Positions 34,887 to 43,244 of a stretch of 60,192 bases of DNA are shown in pieces. Source of the stretch: Mucilaginibacter sp. L294 (GTDB taxonomy: Bacteria > Bacteroidota > Bacteroidia > Sphingobacteriales > Sphingobacteriaceae). The first letter of the stretch is position 1. Each line of letters opens with the position of its first letter. Below the pieces are notes generated by a model. It was not told the origin of the DNA, ran no database searches, and was given only the letters and a program-made list of their open reading frames with translations. Position numbers and translations under genes: made by a program. The stretch spans positions 1 to 60,192 of the forward strand of contig NZ_LGEK01000022.1 of NCBI RefSeq assembly GCF_001636615.1. Reading direction: 5' to 3'.

Positions 34887-36830
34887 TTAGGGTTGCGGTT
34901 GAACTTTAACGATGAGGTGCGACTGATTTTCTCCCGAAGTGTAGATCCGCTCGGTGGCTTTCTTGTAATCAGATTCTTTGGCATGGTAAATATCGATGAA
35001 CTGGTTTGGGTTTCGGTCCACAAGCGGGAACCACGAGCTTTGCACCTGCACCATGATCTTATGCCCCCTTAAAAAGGTATGTGCTACGTCGCGCAGTTCA
35101 AATTTCACTTCGGTTACTTTACCGGGTACCAAAGGTTCGGGCTTAGAAAAGCTGTTTCTGAATTTCGCCCTTATCACATCGGCACGGATCAGTTCCTGAA
35201 ACTCACTCAGTTGAATATTGGCTGGCGTATTTGCATTGTTTTTAGCCGTATCCGGGAATACGTCGATCACTTTCACCACATAATCCGCATCAGTCCCTGA
35301 ACTTGATACAAACAGGTCTGCTATGATTGGCCCTGATAACGTTACATTTTTATCAAGCGTTGGCGATGTATAAACCAAAACATCCGGGCGGGTGGCAGCA
35401 AACCGCTGGTCTTCTATCATATATTCCCTGCCGGGGCTTGTTTTGATATCTGCTGTAAAGGGTACCGGTTTTTTAGGATCGCTAACATATTCGTCAAATG
35501 ATCCGTCTGTAGATTTATCCGCATCAAAAGACAGGCTTCCGTTCTGGCCCAGGTAAATATTTTCGTCTTTAACGTCCGCAGGTGGCCATTGCTTATAGGC
35601 TTTCCATTGGTTGGTACCGGTCTCAAATATCGATGCCTTTGGCAGATCAAGCTCTCCTTTTCCTTTCAGATAATAGTTAAAAAACGGGAACTCAATTTTT
35701 TCACGATAATAGACAGATGTTTCTGAACCGAAATCGATATTGCCAAAGGAAGACCCGTTCCCACGGGCGAAACCGCCATGGAACCACGGCCCCATAACCA
35801 GGCGGCCATCAGCACCGGGGCTTAATTTATTAATAGCCTCAAATGTTTTAAGCGGGCCGTACAGATCTTCAGCGTCAAACCATCCGCCAACGCTTAAAAC
35901 GGCAGGCTTTACATTTTTTAAATGTGGTAGCGGCGTGCGGCTTTGCCAATAAGAATCATAAGTACCATGATTCATAAAATCAACCCAAACAGGTATCTGA
36001 TTCTTATAGTACTTTTCATTCAGATCGGTAAAGGTTCCGTTTCTTAAGAAAAACTGGTACCCGTCTTTTGTGCCAATGTCCAAACGTTGCTCAGGCTGGG
36101 TGGTTGGCTTCGGCCTTACATGACCGAAGTTTGAAAAGAAAAGGAAATTACCTAAAAAGAAGGCACCGTTATGCGTGATATCATCCCCGATAAACCAATC
36201 GGTAACCGGGGCCTGTGGTGATACCGCCTTTATTGCCGGATGACCGCTCAGGATGGTGGCCGTGGCATAAAAACCAGGATAAGAGATACCCCATACCCCT
36301 ACACGCCCGTTGTTATTGGGGATGTTTTTTAAGAGCCAGTCTACCGTATCATAAGTATCACTGCTTTCATCGATATCATTCTTTGTTTTTTTATGGGGGT
36401 TGAATGGCCTGGTATTCACAAATTCACCTTCAGACATCCACTTGCCCCGCACATCCTGGTAAACAAAAATATAGCTCTCTTTTATAAACAGTCCAGATGG
36501 GCCCAAAGCCGTCTTGTATTTATCAGCACCATAAGGCGCTACAGAATACGGTGTGCGGCTTAAAATAAACGGGTATTTTTCTTTACTGTCTTTAGGGATA
36601 TAGATAGAGGTGAAAAGCTTTATACCATCGCGCATGGGTATTAGTCTTTCTATCTTTGTATAGTTATCATGGATATAAGCAGAATCCTGCTTGTTTATCG
36701 CCCTGATGTTATCGGCTGTCGCGGGAGCATTAGCCCTTTGCTGTTTTTGGGCCATTGCTGCATCCGTAGATGCAGCAATGTAACCCGCCCCTAACATAAA
36801 CAGGGAGAACAGTTTGATGTAATTTTTCAT
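34887..36830 (-). CDS. Secreted CocE/NonD family hydrolase (S15 X-Pro dipeptidyl-peptidase-like)
   Basis: The 647-residue protein has a signal peptide (MKNYIKLFSLFMLGAGYIAAS). The alpha/beta-hydrolase domain includes MRDGIKLFTSIYIPKD, the nucleophile motif GISYPG (Ser near 183) and MGPWFHGGFARG with His. The C-terminal jelly-roll domain (GPIIADLFVSSSGTDADYVVKVIDVFPD) is typical of CocE/S15 enzymes. Context with a SusCD pair and an M1 peptidase favours peptidase over esterase activity. It is the third gene of the operon, 7 bp after susD. Confidence 0.9.
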   Translation of the reverse strand: MKNYIKLFSLFMLGAGYIAASTDAAMAQKQQRANAPATADNIRAINKQDSAYIHDNYTKIERLIPMRDGIKLFTSIYIPKDSKEKYPFILSRTPYSVAPYGADKYKTALGPSGLFIKESYIFVYQDVRGKWMSEGEFVNTRPFNPHKKTKNDIDESSDTYDTVDWLLKNIPNNNGRVGVWGISYPGFYATATILSGHPAIKAVSPQAPVTDWFIGDDITHNGAFFLGNFLFFSNFGHVRPKPTTQPEQRLDIGTKDGYQFFLRNGTFTDLNEKYYKNQIPVWVDFMNHGTYDSYWQSRTPLPHLKNVKPAVLSVGGWFDAEDLYGPLKTFEAINKLSPGADGRLVMGPWFHGGFARGNGSSFGNIDFGSETSVYYREKIEFPFFNYYLKGKGELDLPKASIFETGTNQWKAYKQWPPADVKDENIYLGQNGSLSFDADKSTDGSFDEYVSDPKKPVPFTADIKTSPGREYMIEDQRFAATRPDVLVYTSPTLDKNVTLSGPIIADLFVSSSGTDADYVVKVIDVFPDTAKNNANTPANIQLSEFQELIRADVIRAKFRNSFSKPEPLVPGKVTEVKFELRDVAHTFLRGHKIMVQVQSSWFPLVDRNPNQFIDIYHAKESDYKKATERIYTSGENQSHLIVKVQPQP

Positions 36831-36837
36831 TTTGCCT

Positions 36838-38196
36838 TTATTTTCCGTTTATAAAATTGTCCCAGTTAATTTCACTGGTAGGTGTAGCCAGCTGTGTAAA
36901 TACGGCACCGGCATCGGCTGCCACCGGGATCTCATTTAAACGATTGTATCTGCGTGCATCTATCCAGCGATGGCCGGCCGGCTCAAACCAAAGCGAATAA
37001 CGGCGCTGAAACAATATTTCAGTGATCAGGCTGTTCAGATCTTCTGCGCCGGTATAATCAGGAAGGCTTGCAGCTTTACGAATGGTATTGATGGCGCCTA
37101 CTGCATCGTCGGTGTGCCCAAGCTGGGCAGAAGCCTCTGCATAGATCAGGATAAGTTCCTCATTCCGGATATACTTAATAGGTGCGGTATTGGTTGCCCA
37201 GCGGTTGTCCTGGTACTGGCTGGACAGAGGCACCTTACCAACCGTATTAACCAATGGCGCCGTACGGAAAAAAAACTTTGTTTTTACCCGGCTATCCCCT
37301 GGAAGGGCATCTGTAATTAGTGAAGGATGTACTACGGGCGCACTACTTAAACTGGCATTTAATACATAATACAATGGGTTATAAGACTCGGGCGGCCCGC
37401 CATATACATGCGCAGGGCCTGAATTAATATCCCCTTTTAAATCGAAAAATGAATTTTGAAGCGCGTCCAGCGCTCCCTGCCAGTCTTTTTGATAAATGGC
37501 TGTCCGTGCGGCAATCGCCCGGTTAACTTTAGCCAGCCCAGCAGGTGTGTTAAAGTTTGTATAGCCTGCTGTAAGCTTAAAGGGTAGCGTAGTGCCCGCT
37601 TTGTTAAGCGCGGCGTATCCATCATCTAAAATAACCTTTATCGCTTTTAACGCATCGTCGTAACCTACAAATTTACCCGGGTTTAAAGGATCGCTTACAT
37701 CTATACGGATGCCGTTCTGGTACTGGGAGTTGGCAGGAACAAGATACTGGTATCCCTGTATGGTTTTGGCAAATCCGATATAGGCGTTTTTTTGTTCGGC
37801 CGTAACTGAAGATGTATTGTTTACCGCACTTACCAGCACGTTGGCTTGCTTGATAGCACCATAAGGGCCTGTGTAGGCTCCGCCAACGCCATAAAAGGTA
37901 GCGTCGGGTATTACCTGGGCCTGTCCGAGCCAGTATTGAATATTCCTGGAATCTGCAGAATTAAAGAACCAGATCTCTCGTCCAAACGTGCCGAAAGCGT
38001 TAGCCGATGTTGACAAATAGTTTTTGCTGGTGGCCTCAAGGCCCGTCACCAGGTTTTGCAGTTGCCCGATCGTTGCATTCGAAGTAATACTGGTGATCGA
38101 TGGATTATTAGGATCCGTAATGGCCTCCAGTTTGCAGGATAATGTGAACACTAAACCGCTATATATGATGATTTTGGATATGTTTTGCTTATTCAT
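36838..38196 (-). CDS. SusD/RagB-family outer-membrane lipoprotein
   Basis: The 452-residue protein has a lipobox (LVFTLSC, Cys21). The RagB/SusD helical repeats include NVLVSAVNNTSSVTAEQKNAYIGFAKTIQGYQY and the C-terminal NEELILIYAEASAQLGHTDDAVGAINTIRKAASLP and LITEILFQRRYSLWFEPAGHRWIDARRY blocks. It is the substrate-binding lid of the adjacent SusC transporter, encoded 24 bp upstream. Confidence 0.93.
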   Translation of the reverse strand: MNKQNISKIIIYSGLVFTLSCKLEAITDPNNPSITSITSNATIGQLQNLVTGLEATSKNYLSTSANAFGTFGREIWFFNSADSRNIQYWLGQAQVIPDATFYGVGGAYTGPYGAIKQANVLVSAVNNTSSVTAEQKNAYIGFAKTIQGYQYLVPANSQYQNGIRIDVSDPLNPGKFVGYDDALKAIKVILDDGYAALNKAGTTLPFKLTAGYTNFNTPAGLAKVNRAIAARTAIYQKDWQGALDALQNSFFDLKGDINSGPAHVYGGPPESYNPLYYVLNASLSSAPVVHPSLITDALPGDSRVKTKFFFRTAPLVNTVGKVPLSSQYQDNRWATNTAPIKYIRNEELILIYAEASAQLGHTDDAVGAINTIRKAASLPDYTGAEDLNSLITEILFQRRYSLWFEPAGHRWIDARRYNRLNEIPVAADAGAVFTQLATPTSEINWDNFINGK

Positions 38197-38220
38197 TTTT
38201 TGATGATTATAAATATGATT

Positions 38221-41154
38221 TTAGAAATCTACCTTAAGATTGAACAGAAGACGTTTTGACGGAGGGTACTGAAACAGATCTGTTCCGGAGTTGATCGCTG
38301 ATGCGGAACCAAAATTGGAAACTTCCGGGCTGTATCCTTTATAAGGTGAAAAGTTTAGCAGGTTGGTTGCAGAAAGCCCCACACGTACCTGCTGTACTAC
38401 ATTACCTAATACCCGGTGAAGGAAGTTTTTGGAAAAGTTGTAACTAAATCCAACCTCTCTTAACTTAACATAGCTGGCGTCCTGAACATAGTTAGCGGCT
38501 GTAGGGTTGTTTTTCCTTGCTGCTCCATTGGTGTTAAAATCCGGGGTTGTCCCGCCATTGTCGGTATTATATTCCGTAATATTCAGTATCTTTCCGCCTT
38601 TTTTCCAATCCCATAATGCGGTTAGGGAAAAGCCATTCAGGAAGGAAAAATCGTTATACCAGGAGCTTTGAAACTCGGGTTGAGAATTTCCATATACTGT
38701 ATAAATACCAGGCGAGATTTGTGGAGTTCCAACTATGGTGGTCGGAGAGTAGCCTTCTTTGATCAGGTAAGTTCCGTAACTCACACCGTACACCCCGGTT
38801 GTGTAAGAGGGTACGTCCAGCTTGGTTATTTTGCTTGTATTTCTGGAAAACAGGATCCTGCTTGTCCAGGTAAAGCCTTGTCCGGAAAATGGTATGCCGG
38901 TTAACGACACCTCTACACCCCGGTTAACCAATGAGGCCGCATTTACCTTTTCAGTAGAAAGCCCGGTTGATCCCGCCAGTGTCAGATCCTGGATCAGATC
39001 GTTCACATGTTTGTTATAATACGTCCCTTCAAAAACCAGCCGGTCTTTAAAGAAACCAATATCTGCTCCCAGTTCCAATTCTCCCGCACGTTCTGGTCTA
39101 ATGTCCGGGTTACCCACTGTGGAAGATATAACAGACCCGATAAGCCCGCCTGTAATTACAGGTGACAGCGAGCTGTAAATGCTGCCATAAGGCGGTAAGC
39201 CCCCTGTTTGTCCATAAGCAGTTCTTAACTTAAACTGGCTGATGGTCTCGCTTTTCCAGAAATCAAACTTGGTTAGGTTAATTGCCACAGAAGCTTTTGG
39301 GAAAGCATAAAAATGATTAGCATCGCCATTCAGGGTAGATTTATCCAATCGAAGCCCCACAGTACCAATTATTTTGTCATCGAAGTTAATTTCTTCCTGG
39401 CCCACCCAGCCCAGATCCTTAACTATCTGACTGGATTGTGTTACAGATTGTACCGATGCCTGTGCAAGTGATTGCTGGCTGGCCACCAGGCCCCTGCCCT
39501 GCCCAAAAAGGGTGTTCACCTGTGTTTGCAATGCTACTACACCTACCTGGGTGGTGAAATGCGTTTTGTTGACATCCTGCCCATAGATCAGAAAGCCCTG
39601 CAGGTTGGTATTAATATCTGACTCTGTACCCAGGATCACATTGCCGGGGTTAGCCGTGCTACGTTGCGCCTGCAGGTCTTCCGGGAAATACTCCTTGCTT
39701 TTTTGATTCAGGTAATCAACCCCGCCCTGAAGCGACAATTTAAGCGAAGTGTGTTCGGTTTGTATAAACCTCAGATTTGCAGTTGCAGATTCTATAAACC
39801 GATTGATCTTAACGTTATTGATGGCCTTATCCCGCAGGGCGAGCGGATTTTGGTTTTCTGAATATGGATTGTCCGGGTAAATACCGTTCACGGGGTTCGG
39901 GTTATAATAGTTGGGCAGGTAGCCAATAATATAACCTAATGTACCGCCGGCGTTATTTTCGTTACCGGTAAACCCGCGGTCGGAATTTGTATTCAGGTAA
40001 TTAGAGTTGACCGAAAAATCTATCCATTTATTAAGCTTATGATCAAGGTTCAATCTCAATGAATTTCGGTCAAACCCGGTATGTTTGATGATCCCACCTT
40101 CCCTTGAAACGTCGCCGGAAACATAAAATGTAGTTTTGTCGCCACCACCCGATATATTTAGGTGCGTGTTTGTTATCAGTGGCTTTTCTCCGTATAGGAT
40201 TTTTTCATAGTCGTAAACTTTACCGCCGGCATCTGCATAACGCTGTAATTCAAGAGCCTGCCTGGAGGCCGGGAAGAATTGTTTTATTTTGGTGGTATCC
40301 CAGGATGCGCTTCCAACATATTTTTGAATTGTTGAGAAACCCAGGTCTTGTCCAAAACTCACCTTCGTTTTTCCTGCTTTACCTTTTTTCGTGGTAATGA
40401 TAATTACGCCTGCATTTGCACGTGTACCGTAAATGGCAGATGCCGAAGCGCCTTTAAGTACTTCAATCTTGTCAATATCATCGGCATTTATATCAGCCAG
40501 CCTGTTTCCGGAATCATCCTGACTAGAAGCTCCTGCCCCGGTTACACTTGACCGCCCGGTGCTTAATGTATTGTTGTTCAAATAAACGCCATCAATAATA
40601 TACAATGGCTGGGAAGACCCCTGCAATGTACTTACACCACGGAGCAAAATACTGATGCCGCCTCCGGGAGCCCCGCTATTGGCACGAATCTGAGCCCCGG
40701 GTATCTTGCCATACAATGCATTGTCCACTGTTTGTGGTGGTGCGGTTCCTGTAAGTTCTTTAGCGGAGATAGAAGTCACCGCATTAGCGAGATTGGACCG
40801 TTTAATACCGGAGGCAAGACCAGTAACGACCACTTCGTTTAAAGCATTGATGTTTTCCTGAAGGACTACATTTATTGGGGATGAACCAGAAACGGTCACA
40901 TTTTGGCTTAAGTAACCTATATAACTGATGGTGAGCACTGTTCCACTGGGAACGTTGATTTTGAAATAACCATTTACATCCGTAAGTGTTGAAATATGTT
41001 GGTTTTTGGCGCTGACAGTTGCGCCGGGAATAACCGATCCGTCAGTTACAGATTTGACCAGCCCGGTTACCGGGGTATCCTGGGCCAATATGACCATCGG
41101 AATAAGGAAAGTGAAAATAACAGACAAAGCAAGTTTGTAGAATTGTCGATTCAT
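38221..41154 (-). CDS. SusC/RagA-family TonB-dependent outer-membrane transporter
   Basis: The 977-residue protein has a signal peptide (ALSVIFTFLIPMVILAQ), a carboxypeptidase-D-like domain (about 28-105), TonB-box region NEVVVTGLA, and the SusC plug signature with IPGAQIRANSGAPGGG and LLRGVSTLQGSSQPLYIIDGV. The barrel ends in KRLLFNLKVDF. Its partners are a SusD protein, an S15-type hydrolase and an M1 peptidase, which makes oligopeptide import (RagAB-like) more likely than glycan import. It is transcribed from the promoter at 41461-41491 through a leader ORF. Confidence 0.94.
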   Translation of the reverse strand: MNRQFYKLALSVIFTFLIPMVILAQDTPVTGLVKSVTDGSVIPGATVSAKNQHISTLTDVNGYFKINVPSGTVLTISYIGYLSQNVTVSGSSPINVVLQENINALNEVVVTGLASGIKRSNLANAVTSISAKELTGTAPPQTVDNALYGKIPGAQIRANSGAPGGGISILLRGVSTLQGSSQPLYIIDGVYLNNNTLSTGRSSVTGAGASSQDDSGNRLADINADDIDKIEVLKGASASAIYGTRANAGVIIITTKKGKAGKTKVSFGQDLGFSTIQKYVGSASWDTTKIKQFFPASRQALELQRYADAGGKVYDYEKILYGEKPLITNTHLNISGGGDKTTFYVSGDVSREGGIIKHTGFDRNSLRLNLDHKLNKWIDFSVNSNYLNTNSDRGFTGNENNAGGTLGYIIGYLPNYYNPNPVNGIYPDNPYSENQNPLALRDKAINNVKINRFIESATANLRFIQTEHTSLKLSLQGGVDYLNQKSKEYFPEDLQAQRSTANPGNVILGTESDINTNLQGFLIYGQDVNKTHFTTQVGVVALQTQVNTLFGQGRGLVASQQSLAQASVQSVTQSSQIVKDLGWVGQEEINFDDKIIGTVGLRLDKSTLNGDANHFYAFPKASVAINLTKFDFWKSETISQFKLRTAYGQTGGLPPYGSIYSSLSPVITGGLIGSVISSTVGNPDIRPERAGELELGADIGFFKDRLVFEGTYYNKHVNDLIQDLTLAGSTGLSTEKVNAASLVNRGVEVSLTGIPFSGQGFTWTSRILFSRNTSKITKLDVPSYTTGVYGVSYGTYLIKEGYSPTTIVGTPQISPGIYTVYGNSQPEFQSSWYNDFSFLNGFSLTALWDWKKGGKILNITEYNTDNGGTTPDFNTNGAARKNNPTAANYVQDASYVKLREVGFSYNFSKNFLHRVLGNVVQQVRVGLSATNLLNFSPYKGYSPEVSNFGSASAINSGTDLFQYPPSKRLLFNLKVDF

Positions 41155-41232
41155 GAGATTTTAAATGAGAATTATAAAAAATAATAAGGAAAATGCGGAC
41201 CTGGCTTAATTTAAAAAGCGCATAAGTATAAG

Positions 41233-41251
41233 GCCCGCAAGTGATGCGAGC
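41233..41251 (-). promoter_or_regulatory. Hairpin in the susC leader
   Basis: On the minus strand GCTCGCA and TGCGGGC form a 7-bp stem with one G-U pair and a TCACT loop. It lies between the leader ORF stop (41323) and the susC start (41154). Confidence 0.45.
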
Positions 41252-41322
41252 TATAACTTAATATGGACAGCAATTTTTGATGATTTACAAACTCAGGCGA
41301 ACGCTAAATTTGCAGGCTGTAA

Positions 41323-41436
41323 TTAACAGCAGCTATGGGCGGGGTAACAACAATAGATGTTGTTGGAAAAGTGTGACCGAATTGACAGTACGGCTAACTC
41401 CGTTGAATAATTGATAAAGCGTAAAAAATAGTTCAT
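41323..41436 (-). CDS. 37-codon Cys-rich leader peptide upstream of susC
   Basis: An ATG at 41436 opens a 37-codon frame beginning MNYFLRFINYSTELAVLSIR and ending in a YCCYPAHSCC tail with four Cys. It starts about 18 bases after the predicted transcription start, with an A-rich leader (AAATAAAATAAAAACC) typical of Bacteroidota translation. It ends 168 bases before the SusC start, with a hairpin in between. The frame has no signal peptide or recognised family. The position is what a translated attenuator leader would occupy; the function is inferred. Confidence 0.6.
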   Translation of the reverse strand: MNYFLRFINYSTELAVLSIRSHFSNNIYCCYPAHSCC

Positions 41437-41460
41437 GGTTTTTATTTTATTTATGTACCG

Positions 41461-41491
41461 CAAATGTACACAATAACGAATAGACTACAAA
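41461..41491 (-). promoter_or_regulatory. Bacteroidota promoter of the peptide-uptake susCD operon
   Basis: On the minus strand, TTTG (41491-41488), a 19-base spacer and TACATTTG (41468-41461) fit the TTTG-N19-TAnnTTTG consensus exactly. The predicted start is near 41454, giving an about 300-base leader before susC that includes the 37-codon ORF. Confidence 0.8.
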
Positions 41492-41569
41492 CCCCATAGA
41501 CTTTATATAGTATATGTATCTGTAACATTTCTGTTGCAACTAAAGATAAGCTTATTATGACGATAGTCA

Positions 41570-41600
41570 TTTTTTAAACGATTGCCGTATTTTAAATTTG
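41570..41600 (+). promoter_or_regulatory. Promoter of the small gene at 41619
   Basis: TAAATTTG (41593-41600) matches TAnnTTTG exactly, with a T-rich stretch about 19 bases upstream. The ATG at 41619 is only 18 bases beyond, so the leader would be about 12 bases. Confidence 0.5.
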
Positions 41601-41618
41601 ATGATAAATCCACGCAAC

Positions 41619-41867
41619 ATGAAAACCATACAATTTAACTTTAATCATCCGGTGAAAGGGAATGCGGTTTTATCACCTGTTAACTGTAGTGGCAGCCCAT
41701 GCCTGCGGATGAAGGTCGAGAGTTCAAAAGACCATTTATTGGAGATCCCTGTCGGTGATTGTGATGAAGGGAAATGGGTACTCACACTTGATTGGGAACA
41801 CGATGGCCGGATATTTTCTCACCGTGAAAATTTCGAAGTAACAACAAAACGTAAAAAGAGGCTCTAA
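41619..41867 (+). CDS. Small hypothetical protein
   Basis: The 82-residue protein starts MKTIQFNFNHPVKGNAVLSP and contains CSGSPCLRMKV, EIPVGDC and GKWVLTLDWEHDGR, which look like beta strands of a compact domain; two further in-frame starts lie at 41598 and 41601. Three Cys are present. The GKWxLTLDWExDGR stretch resembles the core of FixH-like beta proteins, but not enough to assign a family. It has its own promoter and stands between the susC and ackA transcripts. Confidence 0.6.
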   Translation: MKTIQFNFNHPVKGNAVLSPVNCSGSPCLRMKVESSKDHLLEIPVGDCDEGKWVLTLDWEHDGRIFSHRENFEVTTKRKKRL

Positions 41868-41963
41868 AAAGACGCCATCAAATAATACAAGTAATATTAC
41901 AACCTGGCGGTTAAACGCCATCATTAAAACAATCCTCCCTGTTTAAGCCTTAACTTAACAACT

Positions 41964-42017
41964 GTTATATAAGTGAAATGTATCAGTATTAAAAATGATA
42001 CAGCTCACTTATATAAC
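41964..42017. promoter_or_regulatory. 54-bp nested palindrome upstream of ackA
   Basis: The outer arms GTTATATAAGTGA (41964-41976) and TCACTTATATAAC (42005-42017) are perfect 13-base inverted repeats. The inner arms TGTATCA (41979-41985) and TGATACA (41996-42002) are perfect 7-base repeats. A 2-base mismatch separates the pairs, and the centre is 10 bases. It lies 65 bp before the ackA start and could be an operator, a cruciform or a 5' UTR hairpin. Confidence 0.75.
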
Positions 42018-42081
42018 GATTTATGCGCCATAGCTTTGCGAAACGTTATTGCCAGGCTTTTTACCTTCTAACTGTACCAGA

Positions 42082-43236
42082 ATGACAAAAAAGCAAAGCT
42101 TCTTCATTTTAGTAATCAATTGCGGTTCCTCCAGTCTTAAGTTCTCGCTATACGGGGCAGCTTCCCTGTTGCCGGAATGGTCTGGCAATGTTAGTCATAT
42201 CGGTGGGGAAGAAAGCAAACTGGAGATAAGGGACAGTCAGCACCAGCTACAAGAGTGCCGGTCAGGGAATTTTAAAAAATTGGATACTGCTGTAAAGGAG
42301 GTTATTGAGTGGCTAAAAAGCAATCAGGATCAAATTAAGCTATCTACTATTGGGCATCGCCTGGTACAGGGTGGCCCAGAACACCAAGGGCCCGAACTAA
42401 TTACAGGAGCTTTATTAAAAACATTAGAGCGGTTCGTTTACCTGGCGCCAAATCATTTGCCGGATGAATTGAAGGCAGTGAAAGCTTTTCAGGTGGCATT
42501 TCCAAAACTGCCACAGGTAGCTTGCTTTGATACCGCTTTTCATAAAGATATGCCCTCCTACGCCAGGTATTATCCCCTACCGGAAAAATACAAAGACATG
42601 GGACTGATCAAATATGGTTTTCATGGTTTATCCTATCAATATATTCTGCAAGAATTAACAGCGGAAGACCCGGAGGTTAGAAAAAAGAAGATCATTATCG
42701 CACATTTGGGTAATGGCGCCAGCATGGCCGCCATTAAAAACGGGATCAGTGTGGATACAACAATGGGCCTCAGCCCGGTTGGCGGCCTGGTTATGGGTAC
42801 CCGCAGCGGTGATCTTGACCCGGGTGTTTTGCTATTCCTGTTAAAACAGGGCAAATTAAGGCCTGCACAACTCGACGAACTGTTGAGTAAAAATTCTGGT
42901 TTAAAAGCGATTGCCGGCATGAGCGATATCCAGGAACTGCTTGAAGCAGAACCGGATGATCCAAAAGCAAAAGAGGCCCTTACTGTGTTTTGCTATGCTG
43001 CTAAAAAGTTCATTGGGGCGCTGGCAGCAGCGATGAGAGGCCTGGACTTGCTGGTCTTTACCGGCGGTATCGGGGAAAACTCTGCCATTATCCGGGAACG
43101 GATCTGTAGCGGTTTAGAATTTATGGGGATTGATCCCGATAATCAGAAAAGCAGGGTGACCGTCCGCGTCATCCCAACTAATGAAGCATTGATGATTGCC
43201 AGGATGACCTGCGATCTTTTAAACGATAAAAAATAA
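42082..43236 (+). CDS. ackA: Acetate kinase
   Basis: The 384-residue protein starts at the ATG at 42082 (an in-frame TTG at 42049 is less likely). ASKHA/acetokinase motifs are complete: [62 protein letters not shown] and [11 protein letters not shown]. It converts acetyl phosphate plus ADP to acetate plus ATP. The phosphoketolase gene starts 8 bases downstream, so the pair forms a two-step pathway from sugar phosphate to acetate and ATP. Confidence 0.96.
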   Translation: MTKKQSFFILVINCGSSSLKFSLYGAASLLPEWSGNVSHIGGEESKLEIRDSQHQLQECRSGNFKKLDTAVKEVIEWLKSNQDQIKLSTIGHRLVQGGPEHQGPELITGALLKTLERFVYLAPNHLPDELKAVKAFQVAFPKLPQVACFDTAFHKDMPSYARYYPLPEKYKDMGLIKYGFHGLSYQYILQELTAEDPEVRKKKIIIAHLGNGASMAAIKNGISVDTTMGLSPVGGLVMGTRSGDLDPGVLLFLLKQGKLRPAQLDELLSKNSGLKAIAGMSDIQELLEAEPDDPKAKEALTVFCYAAKKFIGALAAAMRGLDLLVFTGGIGENSAIIRERICSGLEFMGIDPDNQKSRVTVRVIPTNEALMIARMTCDLLNDKK

Positions 43237-43244
43237 CGATAGCG

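Noticed and set aside
36838..41154. Starch utilisation locus
   Set aside because: SusC/SusD names refer to the family only; the linked enzymes are peptidase-type and no amylase is present.
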